Source of the DNA: an uncultured Propionibacteriaceae bacterium
GTDB lineage: Bacteria > Actinomycetota > Actinomycetes > Propionibacteriales > Propionibacteriaceae
Direction: 5' to 3'
Assembly (NCBI GenBank): GCA_945875065.1
Contig: CAMCJC010000014.1
Span: 1 to 16,576 of the forward strand
DNA length: 16,576 nucleotides
Each line of letters opens with the position of its first letter. Position 1 is the first letter of the stretch. The notes beneath the pieces are model-generated. The model searched no databases and had not been told where the DNA came from. It saw only the letters and a list, made by a program, of their open reading frames with translations. Below are positions 8,088 through 13,176 of this stretch, piece by piece. A program made the position numbers and the translations under genes.

Positions 8088-8156
8088 CTGCATCACCTAC
8101 CTTCATTGCACGCCGAGCTTTCGGCTCGAACTCGTCGCTGGGGGCAGGTGATGCAG
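8088..8156. repeat. Long-range inverted repeat after the sugar operon
   Basis: CTGCATCACCT (8088-8098) and AGGTGATGCAG (8146-8156) are perfect inverted repeats. Pairing continues after one mismatch (CC 8100-8101 with GG 8143-8144). The loop holds a small hairpin, CGAGC-TTTCG-GCTCG (8114-8128). The element lies about 20 nt downstream of the last operon stop, has no T run, and could be an mRNA 3' structure or the edge of a decayed mobile element. Confidence 0.6.
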
Positions 8157-8209
8157 CTTCTGTCTCTCGTCGGGGTCGCTATCATTCTCCGCCGCAGCAC
8201 AACACAGCA

Positions 8210-8296
8210 CCTGGAGGGTTATTCACAGGTACCCCCAATGCCGACTTGACAAGGCATGATACCGGATGGATGACTGCTTCTGAATAGCCCTCCAGG
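8210..8296. repeat. 87-bp element bounded by 16-bp inverted repeats
   Basis: CCTGGAGGGTTATTCA (8210-8225) is inverted at 8281-8296 with one mismatch in 16. Inside is a second small inverted repeat, ATGCC (8238-8242) and GGCAT (8253-8257). No target-site duplication is visible at the ends. A miniature (MITE-like) element or a structured RNA are both possible. Confidence 0.6.
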
Positions 8297-8378
8297 CTCA
8301 TGCAACCGAGGTTGGCGATGCCAGCGTTCATCTTGCTGGACTCTTGCCAGGATGGTGAGGCAGCCTTGCCGGATCAAT

Positions 8379-8669
8379 ATGGACGAGGCCGGCCACTTCA
8401 GCGACAACGAGTCGCCCGCTCAACCTCGACGAACTCCGCCACATCGTCATCGCGTGCAACCCGAATCAGTACCTCGGACGGCGTTCCGGAAGCTTCTCAT
8501 GCTGGATGCTGCCGTCACTTTGGACGATCTGGGATCTCCGCCCGGGAACCACTTGGAGGCGTTGAAGGGAGCGCGACCTGAAGCTGCCGTCGTCCTAGGA
8601 TCCTCGCAACCGTCGGCGAGCACTTCCCGCCAGAGCTGGCGGATTAGGCCAGACTGCTTCACTGGCTGA
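8379..8669 (+). pseudogene. Decayed HigB/RelE-type toxin gene
   Basis: The stretch FRKLLMLDAAVTLDDL, then PPGNHLEALKG (about 8484-8567), matches my memory of the conserved centre of HigB-like RelE/ParE toxins (RKLLMLDAA..LDDLR.PPGNRLEALKG). Before it, HFSDNES (8394-8414) may be the eroded SFRDKET start. After it the expected SIRINDQWRICFRW is broken up; only QSWRI and CF remain near 8630-8660 before a stop. Another frame at 8419-8472 reads LNLDELRHIVIACNPNQY, so the 5' half may be a mosaic. No HigA antitoxin gene follows. The product is presumably inactive. The assignment rests on motif memory, not on an alignment. Confidence 0.5.
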
Positions 8670-8899
8670 CCCTGGGTATCGTCTCCCGGGTGAGGACGTC
8701 GGTGCGCAGCACCTCCGAGGCATCGAGCACCTCAATCCCGAACATCCGGCCTTCGCGGTTAAAGTCGATGATGATGCCCGCATTTGACGGACGCCGCGAC
8801 CACCTGACGAGCCGCCTCCCCCAGTCCGATCTCAGAAACGTAGACATACGCGACGTCGAGGCTCGGTTCGTAAATTAAGTCGCACGATGCCTTCCCCAA
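8659..8899 (-). pseudogene. Frameshifted DUF2283-family gene
   Basis: Read on the minus strand, LIYEPSLDVAYVYVSEIG (from about 8875 downward) continues as GEAARQVVAASV in one frame. After about 8781-8790 the family pattern resumes in another frame as AGIIIDFNREGRMFGIEVLDAS and ends at the stop at 8659. The D-x-A-Y-V-Y-V start and the (I/V)-D-(F/Y)-x-x-x-G-x-x-x-G-I-E-(I/V)-L-x-A-S core are typical of DUF2283. A TTG at 8899 is the only in-frame start seen, with no clear ribosome site. A single-base frameshift explains the break. It lies tail to tail with the toxin remnant. DUF2283 has no known function. Confidence 0.55.
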
Positions 8900-8929
8900 C
8901 CGGTTGAGCCGGACATCCGACGACCCGAC

Positions 8930-8935
8930 TAGACT
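8930..8935 (+). promoter_or_regulatory. Candidate -10 box of the small gene at 8976
   Basis: TAGACT fits the actinobacterial -10 pattern TANNNT and lies 40 bp before the ATG. TTGAGC at 8904-8909 could be a -35, but the 20-bp gap is too long to be convincing. Confidence 0.3.
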
Positions 8936-8975
8936 GCTACCACCCGCTCAGCGACCTTGACCCCGGAAGTGAACC

Positions 8976-9203
8976 ATGCTGCAACGCAACTACGTCACCG
9001 ACGACGGCACGCACATCGTCGTCACGATCACCGACCCGGAGCCGGCGGAGGTCGACTGGCAGGTCCGCCTCCAGTCCAAGGGCCTAGCCGACGACTTCGA
9101 CCGCCCCATCTACGGCATCGACGGCATGCAAGCCGTGGAGCTGGCCCTCAACCTGCTGAAGACCATTGAACAGGTCGAGGGACTGAAGCTGCCGAAGGGC
9201 TGA
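8976..9203 (+). CDS. Small hypothetical protein (75 aa)
   Basis: This is a soluble, acidic 75-residue protein without a signal or membrane segment. ATG 8976 follows GGAAGTG at good spacing. The N-terminal half alternates like beta strands (HIVVTITDPE, DWQVRLQSKG) and the C-terminal half looks helical (GMQAVELALNLLKTIE). The DRPIYGIDGMQAVELAL stretch resembles small actinobacterial conserved proteins, possibly the DUF6968 group, which I name only tentatively. It is single and stands between decayed genes and a minus-strand gene, so it is likely its own transcription unit. Codon use with strong third-position G/C supports real coding. Function unknown. Confidence 0.7.
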   Translation: MLQRNYVTDDGTHIVVTITDPEPAEVDWQVRLQSKGLADDFDRPIYGIDGMQAVELALNLLKTIEQVEGLKLPKG

Positions 9204-9362
9204 CGGGTCTCGGCCCCGAAGAAATCGGCGATCGTTGGATATTCATTAGGCCCTTAAAGATGAGCACAGGGATATTCGAACACAAAGACCATCGCAGCTA
9301 CACCCCGGCATCCGGCGTTCAAGAACGACGGCCCCACTCACCCTGCCCAGCCCCCGGCGGCA

Positions 9363-10103
9363 CTAGTCCATATCGGGTTCGACGCCTTCGATCACGACAC
9401 CTTCAACGACTTTCCCACTACCGTTATCGAGATGGTTCCAGTCGGCCGGAGGGTCCCCCAGAATCTTCCTGGCGGAACGAACCACCAAGTCCCCAAATAT
9501 GGTATTCGCCCCCGCCCCCACTACCGCACCGATAGCCAAGGGTAGCTGCTTACCCAGGACGAGCACCCCTTGCTTTGCGCCATACTTGGTAATAAAACGC
9601 GGACCCAGGACCTTGTTGGCAGCTTTGATCGCTGACATCGGGATCCCCTCTATGATCGCCTTGCTCCAGTACGGCACGGTCCGCTTGCTCAGCGTCCGAG
9701 TGACCGTGGTCGCTCCTGAGTCTCCTAGGAGCGCCGTCATGACCAGGAATCGGCGACGTTCGATGTCCTCAACGTCAATCCCATAGATCTCCGCGAGTGT
9801 CAAGACGTACAAGACCGACGCCTCAAAGAATGCCACTAGGTCACCCAACGCCACCGGGACCTGAACTACACCATTCGGAACGACTGACGCCATACCAGCG
9901 GCTAGTCCGGAAGCAGCGACAGTGCCTCGATACGTCTTATTCAAGAATTTAATGAGTTCTTTGGGTGACTTACTAGAATGCATCCGACGCAGCCGATCAA
10001 CGGTCTCTCGAGCAATCGGCATCTGATTCAGCAGAGCCTTGTTGAAATACTCAGTCGTCAACGCTTTCAACGGCATTATATCTACCGTTTTTACTCGCTT
10101 CAC
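9363..10103 (-). CDS. EcsC-like membrane-associated protein
   Basis: This is a 246-residue protein resembling EcsC-type families. The N-terminal third is charged and helical. It is followed by a Gly/Ala-rich hydrophobic region (about 60-105: AASGLAAGMASVVPNG, then VALGDLVAFFEASVLYVLTL), then AEIYGIDVEDIERRRFLV, and near the C-terminus LPLAIGAVVGAGANTIFGD. YG-(I/F)-D with a following E/R-rich stretch and the late I-G-A-V-V-G-A segment are EcsC-like. The annotated start is GTG 10103 with a weak ribosome site; a better site lies upstream in another frame (see 10100-10132). The gene looks richer in A+T than its neighbours, which hints at transfer. Its role is not known. Confidence 0.7.
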   Translation of the reverse strand: MKRVKTVDIMPLKALTTEYFNKALLNQMPIARETVDRLRRMHSSKSPKELIKFLNKTYRGTVAASGLAAGMASVVPNGVVQVPVALGDLVAFFEASVLYVLTLAEIYGIDVEDIERRRFLVMTALLGDSGATTVTRTLSKRTVPYWSKAIIEGIPMSAIKAANKVLGPRFITKYGAKQGVLVLGKQLPLAIGAVVGAGANTIFGDLVVRSARKILGDPPADWNHLDNGSGKVVEGVVIEGVEPDMD

Positions 10104-10132
10104 GCTCTCGTCTTCGTGCCACGTGCCGCCAT
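10100..10132 (-). CDS. Possible leader peptide or displaced true start of the EcsC-like gene
   Basis: AAGGAG (10138-10143 on the minus strand) lies 5 nt before an ATG at 10132 that reads MAARGTKTRA and then TGA. The TGA overlaps the GTG at 10103 by two bases (GTGA). Either this is a 10-codon leader that couples translation to the EcsC-like gene, or a one-base frameshift has separated the original start from the rest of the gene. The strong ribosome site here and the weak one at GTG 10103 support one of these two readings. Confidence 0.4.
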   Translation of the reverse strand: MAARGTKTRA

Positions 10133-10456
10133 CGCTACTCCTTGCCTACCGCGACCACCCTGGCCAGAGTCGTCGGCTCAACTGTGGTCAGGACTCTAGC
10201 GGCTGCTTCCGGCAAAACTCGTCACGCCCCGCTGGGCTACCACGCGCTGCTCGTCTGTCGAGGGGTCTGCCTCGAACAGCTCCTCCTGACGAGCACCAGC
10301 CGGCGCCTCACCCTCCCCCGGCAGCGGGGTGCTCTGGCCTTCAGGTCGTCTTCGCGGATGATCGGCACGCCGTCGACGTCGTCGAATCGGAGACCGCCGA
10401 AAGCTCGCGATCCTCTATCACGCGTCGCCCTTCCGAGGACGTCCTCACCGACCACC
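10104..10456. other. Region without a clear gene; possible decayed minus-strand gene
   Basis: No intact gene is convincing. On the minus strand one frame reads FDDVDGVPIIREDDLKA (around 10350-10400), and a second frame further along reads LPGEGEAPAGARQEELFE and ends at TAG 10196-10198. This could be a frameshifted acidic protein, but I recognise no family. The remaining bases show no repeat or RNA gene. Confidence 0.25.
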
Positions 10457-10508
10457 ATGTAAAGCACCCTTGACATCCACGACGAGACATGTCAAGCTTG
10501 CTTTACAT
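10457..10508. promoter_or_regulatory. Twin palindromic operators upstream of the membrane-protein/Xre module
   Basis: Two 20-bp arms, 10457-10476 and 10489-10508, are inverted copies of each other with 18 of 20 positions matching. Each arm is itself a near palindrome: TGTAAAG-CACC-CTTGACA (10458-10475) and TGTCAAG-CTTG-CTTTACA (10490-10507), consensus TGTMAAG-N4-CTTKACA. The centres are 32 bp apart, about three helical turns, so two dimers could bind the same DNA face. They end 30 bp before the first gene of the module that encodes an Xre repressor. TTGACA at 10470-10475 could be a -35, but no matching -10 was found. Confidence 0.7.
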
Positions 10509-10537
10509 CGACTCGCTGGTCTCGGGAAGGAGTCGCC

Positions 10538-10975
10538 ATGAAGAACTGGCCTCGTCCTGCACGCATCGCTTTCGCGGCAGTGATCGGGTTGTTGGGCGGT
10601 GGCGCGGGCGTAGCCCTAGTTGCCGCGCTCCGGCCGGAGACATCGCTGCCGATCGTCATCGCGGCCGCCCTGCCGGCCATGGGCATCCCGATCGGCGGTA
10701 TCACTCACCTGCTGATCTGGCCGTCCGCCAAAGACCTCGCCAAGCAAGCCAAGGCCGAGCAGTCCATCGAACGTGTCCGGTACAAGGAGGCCGCGGCCAC
10801 GGCCTTCGTCATTCAGACGGCGATCCTCATCTGGTGCACGGTTCTCGGGGGCCTGCCCGTCCTCTCCTGGCTGTCCCCGCTGACTATTTGGCATGTCGTC
10901 GCAATTGCGGCCCTCTCCTACGCGCTGTGTTACGCCCAGACCCGCTGGAGTGAGTCGCGGCGCTCGGCCCGATAG
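10538..10975 (+). CDS. Four-helix membrane protein, paralogue 1
   Basis: This is an integral membrane protein of 145 residues of unknown function. Four hydrophobic segments are visible: about 10-31, 38-61 (AAALPAMGIPIGGITHLLIW), 85-109 and 115-136. A charged stretch between helices 2 and 3 holds PSAKDLAKQAKAEQSIE. The C-terminus is basic (ESRRSAR). ATG 10538 follows AAGGAG (10527-10532). It is similar along its length to the next gene, sharing PSAK-x-LA, x-SIE-x, WL-x-PLT-x-WH and YAL, so the pair arose by tandem duplication. It is in one operon with a small Xre regulator and downstream of twin operators. I know no described function; a sensor or antirepressor role for the repressor is inference. 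Confidence 0.8.
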   Translation: MKNWPRPARIAFAAVIGLLGGGAGVALVAALRPETSLPIVIAAALPAMGIPIGGITHLLIWPSAKDLAKQAKAEQSIERVRYKEAAATAFVIQTAILIWCTVLGGLPVLSWLSPLTIWHVVAIAALSYALCYAQTRWSESRRSAR

Positions 10976-10986
10976 GAGCCGCACTC

Positions 10987-11409
10987 ATGCACCACTGGAG
11001 TCGCACTAGACGCGTCACTACCGCCGCGGCGATCGGGGTTGCGTTGGGCTGTCTGCTCGCTGTGGTGGGCTTGGCGTCGCGACCCGAAAACTCGCCCTGG
11101 CTGGCCTTTGGCGTGTTCGCCCCGGCGATGGCCATCCCGACGGCGCTGCTCCCCTACTGGTTGTTCCGACCGTCGGCCAAGGCTCTTGCCGAGGCGGCTA
11201 GGAACGAGCACTCCATTGAGGAGACGTGGGGGCGTGACACCGCAGCCGGGGCCTTCTGGACGCTCGCCGTCCTGCTGTTTCTCAGTGATTCGGTGGGCCG
11301 CTGGCTAGCTGTCCCATGGCTCGCTCCACTGACCCACTGGCACATCTGGGCGGCGGCGATCGTCGCCTTCGCCTCCAACTACGCCCTGGTCCGCTGGCGG
11401 GCACGCTGA
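10987..11409 (+). CDS. Four-helix membrane protein, paralogue 2
   Basis: This is an integral membrane protein of 140 residues, the tandem paralogue of the gene at 10538. It has the same four-helix plan: about 13-31, 38-60 (FAPAMAIPTALLPYWLF), 86-105 and 117-136. The charged linker reads PSAKALAEAARNEHSIEE, and WLAPLTHWH matches the first protein's WLSPLTIWH. ATG 10987 follows AGGAG at 10974-10978 and lies 11 nt after the previous stop. Its TGA overlaps the ATG of the Xre regulator (ATGA), so the two are probably translated together. The two paralogues may form a heteromer. Function unknown. Confidence 0.8.
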   Translation: MHHWSRTRRVTTAAAIGVALGCLLAVVGLASRPENSPWLAFGVFAPAMAIPTALLPYWLFRPSAKALAEAARNEHSIEETWGRDTAAGAFWTLAVLLFLSDSVGRWLAVPWLAPLTHWHIWAAAIVAFASNYALVRWRAR

Positions 11410-11606
11410 TGCGCAACTGCCTCGCCGACCTCCGTACCGGCCAGGGCCTGTCTCAGCAAGCCCTGGCCGAGCGCCTCAACGTCACCCGCCAAACGGTAAT
11501 CGCCCTGGAAAAGGGCAGATTCGACCCGTCGCTCCCCCTCGCGTTCCGCATCGCCCGCTACTTCAACCTGCGTATCGAGGACATCTTCACCCCCGACGAC
11601 GAGTAG
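11409..11606 (+). CDS. Small Xre-family (Cro/C1-type) transcriptional regulator
   Basis: This is a 65-residue DNA-binding protein that is almost only a helix-turn-helix domain. The HTH spans about residues 15-36 (SQQALAERLNVTRQTVIALE). The following FDPSLPLAFRIARYF and EDIFTP end are typical of the short YozG-like Xre proteins. It has no sensor domain, so any signal would have to come through a partner, most simply the membrane proteins encoded with it. The start is ATG 11409 in a 4-nt ATGA overlap with the upstream gene; the longer frame back to 11316 overlaps that gene. It probably binds the twin palindromes at 10457-10508 and represses its own operon. Confidence 0.9.
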   Translation: MRNCLADLRTGQGLSQQALAERLNVTRQTVIALEKGRFDPSLPLAFRIARYFNLRIEDIFTPDDE

Positions 11607-11621
11607 CCGCACGGTACAGCA

Positions 11622-11667
11622 CGTCACACGCGCCCCTTCCGAGGCGGATCCGCGGCCGCGTGTGACG
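11622..11667. repeat. 11-bp inverted repeat after the Xre gene, possible terminator
   Basis: CGTCACACGCG (11622-11632) and CGCGTGTGACG (11657-11667) are perfectly complementary, with a 24-nt GC-rich loop that contains the palindrome GCGGATCCGC (11644-11653). The element lies 15 nt after the regulator's stop. There is no T run, so it is at best an atypical terminator. Confidence 0.55.
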
Positions 11668-11729
11668 CGTTGCGCGAATTGTCGACTTTTCCTGGCGTCC
11701 GACGTCGCCACGGCCCACGCCCTCCCTGT

Positions 11730-11813
11730 GCACGAATCGCCGGGCTGGGTGAACGAGCCTCGCAAAACCCCTCGCCGCAGATCCTCCTGTTCACCCAGCC
11801 CGGCGATTCGTGC
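11730..11813. repeat. Perfect 25-bp inverted repeat with 34-nt loop
   Basis: The arm at 11730-11754, beginning GCACGAATCGCC, is the exact reverse complement of 11789-11813. The loop is 11755-11788. A stem this long and perfect would be very stable in RNA, and in single-stranded or supercoiled DNA. It lies between two same-direction operons and could insulate them, or be a copy of a genomic repeat family. The loop contains AAAACCCC but no coding. Confidence 0.85.
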
Positions 11814-11891
11814 CCGGATAGGCGGGCCCGAGGAGGGGCGGGAGGAGAGGGGACGCGGGCCAAGGGTCGCCGGGAGCGGGCCGCGGCACGC

Positions 11892-11918
11892 ATGAGAGAA
11901 CTCTCATCTTCATCTAAT
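11892..11918 (+). promoter_or_regulatory. Palindrome and possible promoter of the glycan operon
   Basis: ATGAGAG (11892-11898) and CTCTCAT (11901-11907) form a perfect inverted repeat around AA. TCATC occurs twice (11904-11908, 11910-11914), and TCTAAT (11913-11918) could be a -10. The start codon is about 70 bp downstream. The palindrome would overlap the -35/spacer, so it may be an operator. The -35 itself is not clear. Confidence 0.35.
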
Positions 11919-11985
11919 TGGTGTCTCACGACCGCGTCCGAGGGTTGGTTCTAGGCCGCAACCAGCGGCGTGGAAGGAGACCAAC

Positions 11986-13176
11986 GTGTCGCAGCCAACT
12001 ACCCGGGTCGTGCTTTACAGCCACGACGCGCTCGGACTCGGTCATGCCCGGCGCAACCTGGCCATCGCTCAATCGCTCGCCTCGGGGATGCCGAACGCGA
12101 TGGGGAACTCAGCGACCGGCCTGCTTGTCGCCGGCATCACCATCTCCGGCGTCGAACCGCCCGCCGGCTTCGACTGGCTCACCCTCCCCGGATTCGCGAA
12201 GGGCCCGAGCGGCTACTGCCCCCGCAGGCTGCTCGGCCATTCGCCCGACGCACTCGCCGCCCTTCGCTCCGAGATCATCGGCTCCGTGCTCGGCGAGTTC
12301 GCTCCGGACCTGGTCATCATCGACCGACACATCGCCGGTGTGCGTGGCGAGCTCACCACCCCGCTTTGCCGCCTCCGCGAGACCAGCCCCAACACCCGCA
12401 TCGTTCTCGGCCTACGCGACGTCCTCGACCATCGCCTCACCACCGATCGCGAATGGGCCGCCCTGGGTGGCGCCAAGGCCGTCCGTGAGTTAGTAGACAG
12501 TGTCTGGATCTACGGTGACCCCACCATCCACGACGCCACCGCCACCGGAGAGGTTCCCTCCCCCCTGGCCGACGTCGCGACCTTCACCGGCTACCTCTCC
12601 GAGCACCGCACGCCCCTGACCAACGCCCGCCCCGCCCACCACCCCGACGAGCCATTCATTCTGACCACTGTCGGCGGCGGCTCCGACGGCTTCGATCTCC
12701 TACTCGCCGCGGCCCGCATGACCCCGCCCCCCGGCCACGCGCACCTCATCGTCACCGGCCCCCAGCTCAGCGCCGATCAGCGCCAACGAGTGGTCGCCGA
12801 GGCCACCCATCCGGCGACGACCGTCGTCGGCTGCGTCCCCAACCTCGCAAGCCTCATCGAAGACGCCGCCGCCGTCATCGCGATGGGCGGGTACAACACC
12901 TCCTGCGAGATCCTCGCGACCTCCACCCCGGCGCTGATCGTCCCCCGCAACAAGCCCCGCCTAGAGCAGACGATCCGCGCCAAGGCGTTCGCAGCCGCCG
13001 GTCTCGTCGACGTCCTGCACCCCGAAAACCTAACCCCAAACGCCCTAACCAACTGGGGAACCGACGCTGTCCACCGCACCGTCGACCGCTCCAGCCACGA
13101 CGGCTCCGCCATCGCCTCGATTCCCGGCATCGCCGCCCGGCTCCTCGCCCAAACCGCACGGAAGGAAGTCGCATGA
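11986..13176 (+). CDS. MurG-like glycosyltransferase (GT28/COG4671 type)
   Basis: This is a GT-B glycosyltransferase of 396 residues. The N-terminus has YSHDALGLGHARR (11-23), where Gly-His (G19-H20) is the acceptor-side motif shared by MurG-like enzymes and the predicted glycosyltransferases of COG4671. The C-terminal donor domain has TVGGGSDG (228-235) and MGGYNTSCEIL (300-310), the usual sugar-nucleotide binding segment. No membrane helix or signal is seen; such enzymes act at the inner face of the membrane. The start is GTG 11986 behind GGAAGGAGA (11972-11980). Its stop overlaps the next start by 4 nt. Donor and acceptor cannot be read from sequence; the role in a short glycan is inferred from the neighbours. 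Confidence 0.85.
   Translation: MSQPTTRVVLYSHDALGLGHARRNLAIAQSLASGMPNAMGNSATGLLVAGITISGVEPPAGFDWLTLPGFAKGPSGYCPRRLLGHSPDALAALRSEIIGSVLGEFAPDLVIIDRHIAGVRGELTTPLCRLRETSPNTRIVLGLRDVLDHRLTTDREWAALGGAKAVRELVDSVWIYGDPTIHDATATGEVPSPLADVATFTGYLSEHRTPLTNARPAHHPDEPFILTTVGGGSDGFDLLLAAARMTPPPGHAHLIVTGPQLSADQRQRVVAEATHPATTVVGCVPNLASLIEDAAAVIAMGGYNTSCEILATSTPALIVPRNKPRLEQTIRAKAFAAAGLVDVLHPENLTPNALTNWGTDAVHRTVDRSSHDGSAIASIPGIAARLLAQTARKEVA

Larger units (their letters stand above)
8067..8378. other. Non-coding stretch with two inverted repeats
   Basis: No convincing gene is seen on either strand. The content is the 69-nt structure at 8088-8156, the 87-nt palindromic element at 8210-8296, and short stretches without recognisable motifs. 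A 49-codon minus-strand frame (8331 down to 8182) crosses the second inverted repeat and resembles nothing I know. Confidence 0.5.
11607..11985. other. Structured intergenic region before the glycan operon
   Basis: There is no gene on either strand that I can support. The open frames seen run through inverted repeats and lack family motifs. The region holds the hairpin at 11622-11667, the long inverted repeat at 11730-11813, a purine-rich stretch (about 11830-11870) and the palindrome and possible promoter near 11892-11918. Confidence 0.6.

Noticed and set aside
8182..8331. 49-codon minus-strand frame starting at 8331
   Set aside because: It crosses the 8210-8296 inverted repeat and has no recognised motif or clear ribosome site.
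9237..9277. Direct repeat GGATATTC (9237-9244 and 9270-9277)
   Set aside because: An 8-bp match 33 bp apart in a short gap could be chance and has no other support.
9260..9535. 91-residue plus-strand frame
   Set aside because: Most of it is antisense to the end of the EcsC-like gene, it is Pro/Arg/Ser-rich, and it has no good ribosome site.
11662..11954. Plus-strand frames of 77 and 94 residues
   Set aside because: They read through both arms of the perfect inverted repeat, giving the same HESPGWVN-like text from repeat arms, and they have no family motif.
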